Shown here: positions 24,882-33,826 of the stretch, in pieces
How the letters are laid out: each line of letters starts with the position of its first letter
Numbering within the stretch: the first letter of the stretch is position 1
Origin: Actinoplanes nipponensis
GTDB lineage: Bacteria > Actinomycetota > Actinomycetes > Mycobacteriales > Micromonosporaceae
DNA length: 64,000 nt
Reading direction: 5' to 3'
Assembly: GCF_016862275.1 (NCBI RefSeq)
Contig: NZ_BOMQ01000028.1
Location: 1-64,000 of the forward strand
Notes under the pieces: generated by a model
What the model was told of the DNA's origin: nothing
What the model saw: only the letters and a program-made list of their open reading frames with translations
Databases searched by the model: none
Made by a program: the position numbers and the translations under genes

Positions 24882-25115
24882 CTAGACCGCCAGCCGGTCC
24901 GCCTCGCGCGAGTCGACCTGCTGCGTGACGCCGCAGTTGGTGCACTGCAGGTAGTAGCGGGCCGGCCGGACCGGGAACAGCGGGATGAAGAACAGGCTGA
25001 ACTTCGTGGTGACCCGGATCAGCACCTGCGCCACGGTCGCGCCGCAGTAGGCGTGCAGCAGGGTGGGCGCGGCCAGCCGGCGCTCCGAGGACTTGAGACC
25101 GAAGATGAGGAACAC
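24882..25115 (-). CDS. Small zinc-ribbon protein
   Basis: A 77-residue protein of the zinc-ribbon family that starts VFLIFGLKSSERRLA. An N-terminal YCG and a C-terminal QCTNCGV supply Cys ligands, and a hydrophobic stretch (KFSLFFIPLFPV) lies between. Its start GTG 25115 is 63 bases from the divergent acyltransferase gene. Such proteins are common and conserved in actinobacteria; the function is unknown. Confidence 0.8.
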   Translation of the reverse strand: MFLIFGLKSSERRLAAPTLLHAYCGATVAQVLIRVTTKFSLFFIPLFPVRPARYYLQCTNCGVTQQVDSREADRLAV

Positions 25116-25178
25116 GGTTCGACGGTACCCAGCGGGCGCGTTCCCAAGCCCCGCGCCGCCCGTGATCTGATCAACGGC

Positions 25179-26363
25179 ATGACCGCGCCGCCCGCCCGGC
25201 GCACCGCGCTGGACGTGGTGCGCATCGTCGTCGTCATCGGCCTGGTGTTCTTCCACGCCGCCCTGGTCTTCGACGCCACCGACGACTACTACGTCAAGAA
25301 CGCCGAGACGACCGGGGTGACCACGGTGCTGGCCGGGCTCGGCGTGGTCTGGGCGATGCCGCTGCTGTTCGTGGTGGCCGGCATCGGCGCCCGGTACTCG
25401 CTGGCCCGGCGCGGCCCGGGCGGCTTCGCCCGGGAGCGGTTGTTGCGGCTGGGCGTGCCGCTGGTGGTGGCGACGCTCACCATCGTCCCGGTGCCGCCGT
25501 GGCTGCGCCTGCGCGGCCAGGCCGGCTACGACGGGAGCTACCTGGAGTTCCTGCCGCGGTTCTTCGCCGTGCGGTTCGCCCCCGGGGACTTCCCGTTCGT
25601 GCTGCGCGGCGAGGTGTTCGAGACCGGGCACCTGTGGTTCGTCGTGCTGCTGCTGGCGTACTCGCTGATGCTCGCGGCCGTGGTGGCCCGCCTCCCCGAG
25701 GGACCGCGCCGCCGCGCCGTCGATGCCGCCGCCGCCGCGGCGGGCCGGGCCGGGGTCGTGCTGCTGCCCGCGCTCCCCCTCGCGGCGGTCGGGGTGCTGC
25801 TGGGCCTGGAGGAGGGGCTGGGGGCGTGGAGCCGGTGGGCCTACGTGCTCTTCTTCCTGTACGGCTTCGTGCTCGCCACCGACGAACGCTTCGGGGCCGC
25901 CCTGCGCCGCCACGCCCGGGTCGCCGCCGTCCTGGCCGTGGTCGCGTTCGCGGCGAGCGCACCGGGCTTCGCCACCGCCGGCACGGACCTGTTCACCGGC
26001 ATGGCGCCGCTGGCGGTGGTCTCGCGGGCGCTGTTCAGCGTGTCCGGCTGGTGCGCGCTGGTCGCCATCCTGGGCCGGCTCGACCGCCCGCGGGAGCCCC
26101 TCGCCCGGGCGGCGCCGACGCCGGCCGGCCGGGCCCGGCTCCTCGCCTACCTCGGCGCGGCGGCGCTGCCGTTCTACGTGCTGCACCAGCCGATCGTGGT
26201 GGCGGTGGCCTACCTGGTCGTGCCGGGGCACGCGCCGATCATCGTCGAGTACGCGGTCATCGTGGCGATTTCGCTGGTCCTCACGTTCGTGGCGTACGAC
26301 ATCCTGGTGCGGCGGACCCGGATCACCCGGCTGCTGTTCGGCATGCGCGCGGAGAGGACCTGA
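25179..26363 (+). CDS. Membrane acyltransferase (acyltransferase-3 type)
   Basis: A 394-residue polytopic membrane protein, about 10-11 helices. It starts with the hallmark RTALDVVRIVVVIGLVFFHA, whose His is in the catalytic position of acyltransferase-3/OpgC-like proteins. The end also fits (LPFYVLHQPIVVAVAYLV). It would move an acyl group from a cytosolic donor onto an extracytoplasmic glycan or lipid. The DUF6929-like gene follows after 2 bases, so they are cotranscribed. Confidence 0.87.
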   Translation: MTAPPARRTALDVVRIVVVIGLVFFHAALVFDATDDYYVKNAETTGVTTVLAGLGVVWAMPLLFVVAGIGARYSLARRGPGGFARERLLRLGVPLVVATLTIVPVPPWLRLRGQAGYDGSYLEFLPRFFAVRFAPGDFPFVLRGEVFETGHLWFVVLLLAYSLMLAAVVARLPEGPRRRAVDAAAAAAGRAGVVLLPALPLAAVGVLLGLEEGLGAWSRWAYVLFFLYGFVLATDERFGAALRRHARVAAVLAVVAFAASAPGFATAGTDLFTGMAPLAVVSRALFSVSGWCALVAILGRLDRPREPLARAAPTPAGRARLLAYLGAAALPFYVLHQPIVVAVAYLVVPGHAPIIVEYAVIVAISLVLTFVAYDILVRRTRITRLLFGMRAERT

Positions 26364-26365
26364 CC

Positions 26366-27232
26366 ATGCTCGTCGAGGTGGAGCACGACACCCCGCTGCG
26401 GTTCGCCACCGGCGCGCCGGTCCGGGCGGCCTCGGCCATCGCGGCGTTCGGCGACGGCTGGCTGGTCGCGCAGGACGACGCCACGCACGCGGCCTGGCTG
26501 CGGCCCGCCGGGGTGACCGCGGTCCGGGTCAGCGAGCCGGTCGAGGGGCACGACACCTTCGCCGCGGCCGAGGGCACCAAGCACCTCAAGCCGGACTTCG
26601 AGGCGGCGGTCGCGGTGGACGGCGGGGTGCTGCTGCTCGGCTCGGGCTCCACCGCCCGCCGGATGCGCGCCTCCCTGGTGACCGCGCCCGGCGCCTTCAC
26701 CACCCTGGATCTGACGCCGGTCTACCGGCAGGTCGCCGCGGCCCTCGGCGTGCCGGCCGACCGGCTCAACCTGGAGGGCGCGGCCCGGGCCGGGGGACGG
26801 CTGCGCTGGTTCCAGCGGGGCAACTCGGCCGCCGGGGTGCCGTCCGCGGCGGTCGACGTGGACCTGTCCGCCCTGCTCGGCGCCGGCCCGGTCGCGGTGG
26901 GCGACCCGCGGCGCTACGACCTGGGCACGGTCGGCGGGGTGGCGCTGGCGATCACCGACGCGGTGGCCCTGCCGGACGGCCGGATGCTGGTGTCCGCCGC
27001 CGCCGAGGACACCCCGAACGCGGTCGACGACGGGCCGGTGGTCGGCGCCGCCCTCGCGCTGCTGGACGACGAGCGGGTGCTCGCGGTGGCCGCGGTGCCC
27101 GGCGGGCCGTACAAGATCGAGGGCCTGGCCGTGCGCGCCGCCGGGCCCGCCGGGGCGTCGCTGGTCGCGGTGGTCGACGCCGACGACCCGCTGGCCCCGT
27201 CCCGCCGGCTCGACCTCCGGATCGGCTGGTGA
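26366..27232 (+). CDS. DUF6929-like beta-propeller protein
   Basis: A 288-residue protein without signal peptide. Repeated strands with Gly/Asp turns (AFGDGWLVAQDDATHAAWL, VAVDGGVLLLGSGSTARR, YKIEGLAV) suggest a small beta-propeller. The segment GHDTFAAAEGTKHLKPDFEA matches what I know of DUF6929. Function unknown. It lies between the acyltransferase and an SDR gene in an apparent operon. Confidence 0.75.
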   Translation: MLVEVEHDTPLRFATGAPVRAASAIAAFGDGWLVAQDDATHAAWLRPAGVTAVRVSEPVEGHDTFAAAEGTKHLKPDFEAAVAVDGGVLLLGSGSTARRMRASLVTAPGAFTTLDLTPVYRQVAAALGVPADRLNLEGAARAGGRLRWFQRGNSAAGVPSAAVDVDLSALLGAGPVAVGDPRRYDLGTVGGVALAITDAVALPDGRMLVSAAAEDTPNAVDDGPVVGAALALLDDERVLAVAAVPGGPYKIEGLAVRAAGPAGASLVAVVDADDPLAPSRRLDLRIGW

Positions 27233-27267
27233 TGTTCAGCGCGGCGCCACGAGGGAAGCAGGAGGAC

Positions 27268-28041
27268 ATGGCGACGATATTGGTGACCGGGTCCAGCGAC
27301 GGCATCGGACGGCAGACCGCAGACACGCTCGCGGCGCAGGGCCACCGCGTGGTGCTGCACGCCCGCAACGAGGAACGCGCCGCGCAGGCCCGGGCGGCGG
27401 TGCCGCGGGCCGCGGCGGTGGTGCGCGGGGACCTGACCTCCCTGGCGGAGACCCGGGAGCTGGCCGACCGGGCGGCGGCGCTGGGCCCGTACGACGTGGT
27501 GATCCACAACGCCGGGGTGGGCGGGGGCCAGGACGCGCCCGTGCGCACCGGGGACGGGCTGGAACGGATCTTCCAGGTCAACGTGCTGGCGCCGTACGTG
27601 CTCACCGCGCTGATCCCGTGGCCGTCCCGGCTGGTGTACCTGACCTCCGGGCTGGAGTCCGGCGGCGTGCCCCGCCTGGACGACCTGCAGTGGCGGGAGC
27701 GCGACTGGCACGGCATGCAGGCGTACAGCGACTCGAAGCTGTACGACGTGCTGCTGGCCTTCGCGGTCGCCCGGCGCCGGCCGCAGACCCTGAGCAATGC
27801 CGTCGACCCGGGCTGGATCCGGACCCGGATGGGCGGGCCCGGCGCGACCGACGAGCTGCCGGCCGGCGCCGAGACGCAGATCTGGCTGGCCACCGCCGAC
27901 GAGCCGGCGGCCCGGGTGTCGGGCCGGTACTTCAAGCGCCGGCGGGAGCTGCGGGCCAACCCGGCGGCGTACCGGGAGGACCTGCAGGAGGAGCTGCTGG
28001 CCGCCTGCGCCGAACTCTCCGGGGTCAAGCTGCCCGGGTGA
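27268..28041 (+). CDS. Short-chain dehydrogenase/reductase
   Basis: A 257-residue SDR. The cofactor loop TGSSDGIG lies at about 6-13, the NAG motif is HNAGVGGG and the catalytic YSDSK (Tyr and Lys) is near 151-155. I chose ATG 27268 because relatives begin MATILVTG, although the AGGAGG before it is only 2 bases away. The in-frame ATG 27232 overlaps the previous stop (TGATG) and may be the true coupled start. Substrate unknown. Confidence 0.88.
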   Translation: MATILVTGSSDGIGRQTADTLAAQGHRVVLHARNEERAAQARAAVPRAAAVVRGDLTSLAETRELADRAAALGPYDVVIHNAGVGGGQDAPVRTGDGLERIFQVNVLAPYVLTALIPWPSRLVYLTSGLESGGVPRLDDLQWRERDWHGMQAYSDSKLYDVLLAFAVARRRPQTLSNAVDPGWIRTRMGGPGATDELPAGAETQIWLATADEPAARVSGRYFKRRRELRANPAAYREDLQEELLAACAELSGVKLPG

Positions 28042-28076
28042 GCGGGTCCGGGCGCCGTGCCGGAGAATGATCGACC

Positions 28077-29333
28077 ATGAGTGATCCCACCTCCCCCCGG
28101 GTCCGCGACCTCGACATCGTCGTCTACGGCGCCACCGGCTTCGTCGGCGTGCTGGTGGCCGGGCACCTCGCCGCGCACGCGCCGGCCGGCACCCGGATCG
28201 CCCTGGCCGGGCGGTCCGCCGAGCGGCTGGCGGCGGTCCGTGCCCGGCTCGGGGTGGACTGGCCGGTCATGGTGGCCGACGCCGCCGACGCCGAGGCGGT
28301 CGAGCGCCTGGCCGGGGCGGCACACGTCGTGATCACCACCGTCGGCCCGTACGCCAAGTACGGCCGGGCCCTGGCCCATGCGTGCGCCGCCGCCGGCACC
28401 GACTACGTCGACCTGACCGGCGAGGTGCTCTTCGCCCGGGCCAGCGCGGACCAGAACCACGAGCTCGCCCGGTCGACCGGGGCCCGGATCGTGCACTCGT
28501 GCGGCTTCGACTCGATCCCGTCGGACATCGGCGTGCACGTGCTGTGGGAGCGCGTGCGGGCCGACGACGCGGGCGAGCTGACCGCAACCACGCTGGTCGT
28601 GACCAGCGCGAAGGGCGGGTTCAGCGGCGGCACCATCGACTCCATGCGCCACCAGCTCGACGTGCTGAGGAAGGACCGGTCGCTGCGCCGGCTGGCCGCC
28701 AGCCCGTACTCGCTGAGCCCGGCGCGGGCCGAGGAGCCCGATCTGGGCCGGCAGGACGACATGGTCACGCTGCGCGGCGAGCAGGTGGACCCGTCGCTGC
28801 GGGGCAGCCTGGGCCCCTTCGTGATGGCGTCCTACAACACCCGGGTGGTGCGGCGCAGCAACGCGCTGCGCGGCTACGCGTACGGCCGGGAGTTCCGCTA
28901 CCGCGAGGCGATGAGCGTGGGCACGTCGCCGCTGTCGCCGGTGCTCGCCGCGGGCCTCAAGGCCGGGCTGGGCGCGCTGGTCGTCGGCCTGTCCCTGCCG
29001 CCCACCCGGTTCGTGCTGGACCGGATCCTGCCCAAGCCCGGCGCCGGCCCGGGCGAGAAGGCCCGCCGCGAGGGCCACTTCACCATGGACCTGTTCACCC
29101 GGACCAGCACCGGCGCCCGCTACACGGCCCGGTTCCGCGCCCAGGGCGATCCCGGTTACGCGGCCACCGCGGTCATGCTCGGCGAGTCGGCGCTGGCGCT
29201 GGTGCTGAACCGCGCGGAGCTGCCCACCACCGGCGGCGGCGTGCTCACCCCGGCCACCGGCATCGGGGACGCGCTGGTCACCCGGCTGCGCGCGGCGGGG
29301 GTCGAGATCTCGGTACGGCGGCTCGACCCCTGA
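28077..29333 (+). CDS. Trans-acting enoyl reductase-like / saccharopine dehydrogenase-fold protein
   Basis: A 418-residue protein with an N-terminal Rossmann fold (DIVVYGATGFVGVLVAGHLA at about 13-32) and the long second domain typical of the mycobacterial trans-acting enoyl reductases (GFDSIPSDIGVHVLW, SAKGGFSGGTIDSM). In mycobacteria the characterised member works with a polyketide synthase for phenolic lipids, while most homologues are uncharacterised. No polyketide synthase lies in this window, so the name reflects family and not proven role. The C-terminal part (MDLFTRTSTGARYTARF) also fits the family. Confidence 0.87.
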   Translation: MSDPTSPRVRDLDIVVYGATGFVGVLVAGHLAAHAPAGTRIALAGRSAERLAAVRARLGVDWPVMVADAADAEAVERLAGAAHVVITTVGPYAKYGRALAHACAAAGTDYVDLTGEVLFARASADQNHELARSTGARIVHSCGFDSIPSDIGVHVLWERVRADDAGELTATTLVVTSAKGGFSGGTIDSMRHQLDVLRKDRSLRRLAASPYSLSPARAEEPDLGRQDDMVTLRGEQVDPSLRGSLGPFVMASYNTRVVRRSNALRGYAYGREFRYREAMSVGTSPLSPVLAAGLKAGLGALVVGLSLPPTRFVLDRILPKPGAGPGEKARREGHFTMDLFTRTSTGARYTARFRAQGDPGYAATAVMLGESALALVLNRAELPTTGGGVLTPATGIGDALVTRLRAAGVEISVRRLDP

Positions 29334-29495
29334 GCGGCGCCGCGGATGCATGGTCCAGCCCCGGGCAAATTGCCGAAGTCGGCCCCCTCCGCCGCCCCCG
29401 CTGGCAATAGTGAGCATGCGGACGGCGCGGGGCCGGCCGCGAGGCGGGCCCGGCCCGGCTGGGTCAGCCTCACCTGCACCGGAAAGAAGACCGGC

Positions 29496-31121
29496 ATGAC
29501 CACGCTGACCGCCTCGGAGACGCCTGCCCGCGGACGACCGTCGCTCGCCGACCTCAGCGTCAACGTCAAGGTCCTCACCGCGGTGGCCCTCGCCGCCCTC
29601 GTGGCCCTGATCGTCGGCGTCAACGGCATCCGGTCGCTGAGCGCGGCCAGCGACTCCGCGCAGCAGATCTACCGCAGCAACGTGGCCAGCATCAAGGCCG
29701 TCGGCACCCTCAAGACGGCGGCCAGCCAGGCCCGGACCGACCTGGCCAACCAGGCGCTGTCCCCCGACGAGGCCTCGGTCACCAAGTTCACCCAGGCCTA
29801 TCTGGCGGACCTCGGGACCTTCGACACCGCGATGAAGGCCTACCGCGACAGCATGCCGGCCGGCGACCCCGCCGTCATCGACCGGCTCGAGACCACCTGG
29901 TCGACGTACGGCAAGGTGGGCCAGGAGAAGATGCTGCCGGTGGGCGCGAAGAACGACCTGGCCACCTGGTCCCGGCTGCGCGACACCGAGACCTTGCCCC
30001 TGATCAAGACGATGTACGCCGACCTCGCCACGCTCGACCAGACCGAGACGGCCGACGCCGCCCGCAACGCCGCCACGGCCCGGGACGGCTACGAGTCCAG
30101 CCGCCTGACGGCGATCCTCACGCTGACCATCGGGGTGCTGCTCGCCCTGGCCCTGGGGGCGCTGGTGGCCCGGCGGATCGTGCAGGCGCTGACCAAGGTC
30201 AAGGTGGTCTGCGAGGCCCTGGCCGCCGGCGACCTGACCCGGACCAGCGGCCTCACGTCCCGCGACGAGCCCGGCCGGATGGGCCAGGCCCTGGACGCCG
30301 CCGTGGGCCGGCTCCGGCAGACCGTCACCACCATCGACGGCTCCGCCGCGTCCCTGGCCAGCGCCACGGAGCAGATGACCGGCACGGCGACCCAGATCGC
30401 CGCCTCGGCCGAGGAGACCTCCGCCCAGGCCCAGACCGTGTCGGCCGCGGCCGAGCAGGTGTCCCGCAGCGTCGAGACCGTCTCCGCCGGCAGCGAGGAG
30501 ATGGGCGCCTCGATCCGGGAGATCTCCCAGAACGCCACCGAGGCCGCCCGGGTCGCCGCCGAGGCCGTCAGCGTCACCGCCGCCACCTCGGCCACCATGG
30601 GCAAGCTCGGCGAGTCCTCGGCCGAGATCGGCAACGTCATCAAGGTCATCACCTCGATCGCCGAGCAGACCAACCTGCTCGCGCTCAACGCCACCATCGA
30701 GGCCGCCCGGGCCGGCGACGCCGGCAAGGGCTTCGCGGTGGTCGCCAGCGAGGTCAAGGACCTGGCCCAGGAGACCGCCCGCGCGACCGAGGACATCTCC
30801 CGCCGGGTCGAGGCCATCCAGAGCGACACCAGCGGGGCGGTCGCGGCGATCGAGGGCATCTCCGCGGTCATCGCCCGGATCAGCGACTTCCAGACCACCA
30901 TCGCCTCCGCGGTGGAGGAGCAGACGGCCACCACCGCCGAGATGAACCGCAGCGTGGGCGAGGCCGCGGGCGGCACCGGCGAGATCGCGCAGAACATCAC
31001 CGGCGTCGCCGAGGCCGCGCGGCTGACCGCCCAGGGCGTCGCGCAGACCCAGCAGGCCACCGCCGAGATGGCCCGGATGTCGACCGAGCTCAGCGGCCTG
31101 GTCTCCACCTTCCGCTTCTGA
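29496..31121 (+). CDS. Methyl-accepting chemotaxis protein
   Basis: A 541-residue transmembrane chemoreceptor. TM1 lies at about 28-48, followed by an extracytoplasmic four-helix-bundle sensor (about 50-200), TM2 near 205-225, a HAMP segment, and a long coiled-coil signalling domain with the hairpin tip [20 protein letters not shown]. It lacks a C-terminal CheR/CheB tether pentapeptide. No other chemotaxis gene is nearby. It implies a motile stage, such as the zoospores of Actinoplanes. The ligand is unknown. The 162-base leader is GC-rich with no clear riboswitch. Confidence 0.93.
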   Translation: MTTLTASETPARGRPSLADLSVNVKVLTAVALAALVALIVGVNGIRSLSAASDSAQQIYRSNVASIKAVGTLKTAASQARTDLANQALSPDEASVTKFTQAYLADLGTFDTAMKAYRDSMPAGDPAVIDRLETTWSTYGKVGQEKMLPVGAKNDLATWSRLRDTETLPLIKTMYADLATLDQTETADAARNAATARDGYESSRLTAILTLTIGVLLALALGALVARRIVQALTKVKVVCEALAAGDLTRTSGLTSRDEPGRMGQALDAAVGRLRQTVTTIDGSAASLASATEQMTGTATQIAASAEETSAQAQTVSAAAEQVSRSVETVSAGSEEMGASIREISQNATEAARVAAEAVSVTAATSATMGKLGESSAEIGNVIKVITSIAEQTNLLALNATIEAARAGDAGKGFAVVASEVKDLAQETARATEDISRRVEAIQSDTSGAVAAIEGISAVIARISDFQTTIASAVEEQTATTAEMNRSVGEAAGGTGEIAQNITGVAEAARLTAQGVAQTQQATAEMARMSTELSGLVSTFRF

Positions 31122-31126
31122 GCCGC

Positions 31127-31146
31127 GGCCGGGCTCAGGCCCGGCC
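31127..31146. terminator. Bidirectional terminator hairpin
   Basis: GGCCGGGC (31127-31134) and GCCCGGCC (31139-31146) flank TCAG. It sits between the chemoreceptor stop and the opposing DksA-like gene and covers the latter's stop codon. Confidence 0.55.
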
Positions 31147-31473
31147 GGCGCAGGCGACGCAGGTCGTGGCGAAGGGCCGGGCGGCGAGGCGTTCCTCCGG
31201 GATCGGCTCGCCGCACCGCGCGCAGCCGCCGTAGGTGCCGGCCGCCGAGCGCTCCAGGGCGCCGTCCAGGTCGGTGATCCGGCGCCGGCCGGCGGCCAGC
31301 AGGGCGGTGAGCTGCGCCCGCTCGAAGGCGATGGTGCTGCCCTCCGGGTCGTGCTCGTCGTCGGCGTTCGAGCTGCGCGAGGCCTCGAACAGCGCGGCCA
31401 GCTCGGCGTCCAGCCGATCCACCTGCTCCTGCGCCTCCGCCCGCAGGCGCCGCAGGGTCTCGTCGCGGCCCAT
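31135..31473 (-). CDS. DksA/TraR-family C4 zinc-finger protein
   Basis: A 112-residue protein with an N-terminal coiled-coil (LRRLRAEAQEQVDRLDAELA) and a C-terminal zinc finger with two CxxC pairs (CARCGEPIPEERL; CVACAG). DksA-type proteins bind RNA polymerase in its secondary channel; actinobacterial members such as RbpA-unrelated TraR-like proteins are little studied. The acidic tip (SSNADDEHDPEGS) is present. A general regulator of transcription is the best guess. Confidence 0.85.
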   Translation of the reverse strand: MGRDETLRRLRAEAQEQVDRLDAELAALFEASRSSNADDEHDPEGSTIAFERAQLTALLAAGRRRITDLDGALERSAAGTYGGCARCGEPIPEERLAARPFATTCVACAGRA

Positions 31474-31515
31474 CCCCCGACGATACGGGGGCGCGGACGC
31501 CTATGCTCCCCACCT

Positions 31516-32559
31516 GTGGACGACCTCGCGCACGCCCGGGCGCTCGGCGACGAGCTGGGCGGGACCTTCTGTCTGACCTACCTGAAGGGCGTCGACGCCC
31601 CGGCGGCGCTGCGCCGGCTGGGCGGTTGCCCGGAGACCGTCCGGGAACGCACCGGCGCGGAGCTGACCGCGTCCCCCCGGCTCGCCGCGGCCGTGCGGCT
31701 CGGGGCCTGGTCGGTCGTGATCGAGCCCGGCGGCGCCCTCGGCGCCGACCGGGCGCTGCTGGAGGCCGCGTCGCGGGGCGCCGCCGCGGTCTGTGTGTCG
31801 CGGCACGCCGGGGCGGCCGGGCACTTCGCGTACGCCGTCGACGGCACGACGGTCACCGGCTTCGACCCGGCCTATCCGGCCGAGGAGACCGTCTGGGGGT
31901 CGGACCCCGGGATGCTGCGGCGCCTGATGGACGCCCTCGGCCTGCGACCGCCGTCCGACGAGTCGGAGCGCACCTGGGAGGACGCGGAGGCGCGGGCGAT
32001 CGTCCTCGCCCAGCGGATCACCGGGGTGCGGCTGCCCGAGCGGCCGCTGCGGACCGCGCTGGTCTCGGCCGAGCTGGAACCGTGGTTCGTCACCCCGGCG
32101 TCCCGGGGCGACCTGCTGCGGGCGCGCCGGCGCGACCCGGACACCGCGGAACTGGTCGCCGCGGCCGAGACCGCCGGCGCCGAGCGGCAGCGGGCGGTCG
32201 CCGTGGCCGAGGTACGCCGGCAGGCAGCCGTGCTCGGCCTCGCCGACACCCCGGGCCTCACGCCGGCCCTGGACGCCGGCCACCCGATCGAGGTCGGGTC
32301 GCCGCTCGGCGCCCGGGTCCGGGGCTGGCTGGCCACGGTCCGGCAGGGCGCGGAGCACCCGGACCGGCTGACCGAGCAGGAGCGCGCGCACGCCGCCGGG
32401 CTCGGCTGGTTCCTCGGCGCGCTGCGCGGGCGGTCGGACCCGGATCCGCGGGTGGCGCTGCTCGCCGCGCTGAAGCCGTACGCGTCGGGCCTGCCCGGCC
32501 TCGCCGACGGGCCGGCCCGGGCCGCGGTGCTGGCGGCGCTACGCGACCAGGCTCACTGA
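31516..32559 (+). CDS. DUF6461-like protein
   Basis: A 347-residue protein. The first 175 residues (LGDELGGTFCLTYLKGVDAP, then an AWSVVIEPGG-type strand pattern) resemble the DUF6461 domain found in many actinobacterial proteins, while the C-terminal half is helical and Arg/Glu-rich with no known domain. It has no signal peptide. GTG 31516 gives the expected domain start. Its 3' end overlaps the convergent serine hydrolase gene by 21 bases. Function unknown. Confidence 0.7.
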   Translation: MDDLAHARALGDELGGTFCLTYLKGVDAPAALRRLGGCPETVRERTGAELTASPRLAAAVRLGAWSVVIEPGGALGADRALLEAASRGAAAVCVSRHAGAAGHFAYAVDGTTVTGFDPAYPAEETVWGSDPGMLRRLMDALGLRPPSDESERTWEDAEARAIVLAQRITGVRLPERPLRTALVSAELEPWFVTPASRGDLLRARRRDPDTAELVAAAETAGAERQRAVAVAEVRRQAAVLGLADTPGLTPALDAGHPIEVGSPLGARVRGWLATVRQGAEHPDRLTEQERAHAAGLGWFLGALRGRSDPDPRVALLAALKPYASGLPGLADGPARAAVLAALRDQAH

Positions 32560-33723
32560 CCGGCCGCTGAGCCGGGCGGTGACGGCCTGCAGGGCCGCGA
32601 CGGTCTCCCGGTCCCGGTCGGGGTCGTCCTCGGTCGGCCAGGCGCTGCACTTGACGATCACCACGTCCGCCGCCGGGTCGACGAACAGGTACTGCCCGTG
32701 CACGCCGAGGCCGGTGAACGCGCCGCCGTCCAGGGTCCACCACTGGTTCGCGTACCCGTAGTGGTCGTAGCCGCTCGGGCCGAGCGCGCCGACCGCCAGG
32801 TGCGGCACGTCCCGGACGCCGGCGCGGCGCACCCAGTCCCGCGGGATGATCTGCTCGCCGTCGAGCACCCCGTCGCGGGCCATCAGCAGCCCGAGGCGGG
32901 CCACGTCGCGGGCCGTCGCGTTGAACGAGCCGCCGCCGATCGCCGTCCGCGGCCGCGAGCGGGAGAGCCAGTAGTAGGCGTCACGGTCGGCGCCGAGCCG
33001 GCTCCAGAGGCGCTCGGCGGCGTACCGGGCCAGGGACATGCCGGTGGCGGCCTCCAGGACCCAGCCGATGAGCTGCGCGTCCAGCGTCGAGTAGTTGAAG
33101 TGCTGCCCCGGCGCCGCGTGGCGCCGGGCGGAGCGCAGCACGTCCTCGACGCTGCCCCGGCCCAGGCAGGCCTCCTCGAAGCGCTTGATGTCGGTGCCGG
33201 GCACGTCCCACGCCTCGAGGTCGCCGACCCCGCTGGTCATCGCGAGCAGGTCGGCCAGGGTCGCGTCGGCGTAGGCCGTGCCGGCGAAGTCGGGCCGGTA
33301 GTCCGTGACCCGGTCGGTCACCGCGCCGATCGCCCCCTCGGCCAGGGCGATGCCGACCAGCATCGAGGTGAGCGACTTGGACAGGGAGAACAGCTGGAAC
33401 CGCGAGCGCGGGCCGGCGAAGGCCCCGGGGTACGACTCGTGCACGAGCGCGCCGCGGTGCAGCACCACGAAGGCCGTGGTGAAGGTCCGCCGGTGCAGGT
33501 CGGCCAGGCTCAGCTCGGCGCCGTCGAACCGGTACGTGAGCGCCAGCTCGCGGTGCCGGTCGGGCAGCGGCCGGTGCAGCGGGCCGCGGGCGACGCGCTC
33601 GGTGGGCAGCAGCCAGTTCATGTGGGTGAAGGTCCACTCGTTGAACGGGCGCCGCATGATCAGGTCCCCCTGGCGTGCGAACCAGGAGGGAGCCGGTACG
33701 TCGTGGTCGATGACACTGGTCAT
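32539..33723 (-). CDS. Beta-lactamase-fold serine hydrolase
   Basis: A 394-residue class C/6-aminohexanoate-dimer-hydrolase-like enzyme. The nucleophile motif is SLSKSLTS (SxxK) near 113-120, and the catalytic Tyr is in NYSTLDAQL. The third box is not a clear KTG; HGQY near the end replaces it, as in 6-aminohexanoate-hydrolase relatives. No signal peptide is seen, so it is probably cytosolic and acts on amide or ester substrates, not as a drug-resistance beta-lactamase. Confidence 0.87.
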   Translation of the reverse strand: MTSVIDHDVPAPSWFARQGDLIMRRPFNEWTFTHMNWLLPTERVARGPLHRPLPDRHRELALTYRFDGAELSLADLHRRTFTTAFVVLHRGALVHESYPGAFAGPRSRFQLFSLSKSLTSMLVGIALAEGAIGAVTDRVTDYRPDFAGTAYADATLADLLAMTSGVGDLEAWDVPGTDIKRFEEACLGRGSVEDVLRSARRHAAPGQHFNYSTLDAQLIGWVLEAATGMSLARYAAERLWSRLGADRDAYYWLSRSRPRTAIGGGSFNATARDVARLGLLMARDGVLDGEQIIPRDWVRRAGVRDVPHLAVGALGPSGYDHYGYANQWWTLDGGAFTGLGVHGQYLFVDPAADVVIVKCSAWPTEDDPDRDRETVAALQAVTARLSGRSVSLVA

Positions 33724-33826
33724 GGCAGCCCCCGCTGTCCCCTTGACGGTGCGTACGCGATGCGTGACGCCTCGGACAGGACTACGGCGTGGATCTGCCG
33801 ATCGTTCGGACCTTCCCGAAAAAGTT

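Noticed and set aside
29340..29495. Possible c-di-GMP riboswitch before the chemoreceptor
   Set aside because: The segment GGCAAATTGCCGAAG recalls part of the GEMM motif, but the conserved GGACGCAAAGCC block and second stem are missing.
32539..33723. Antibiotic-resistance class C beta-lactamase
   Set aside because: It has no signal peptide and lacks a clear KTG box; it fits 6-aminohexanoate-dimer-hydrolase-like enzymes better.
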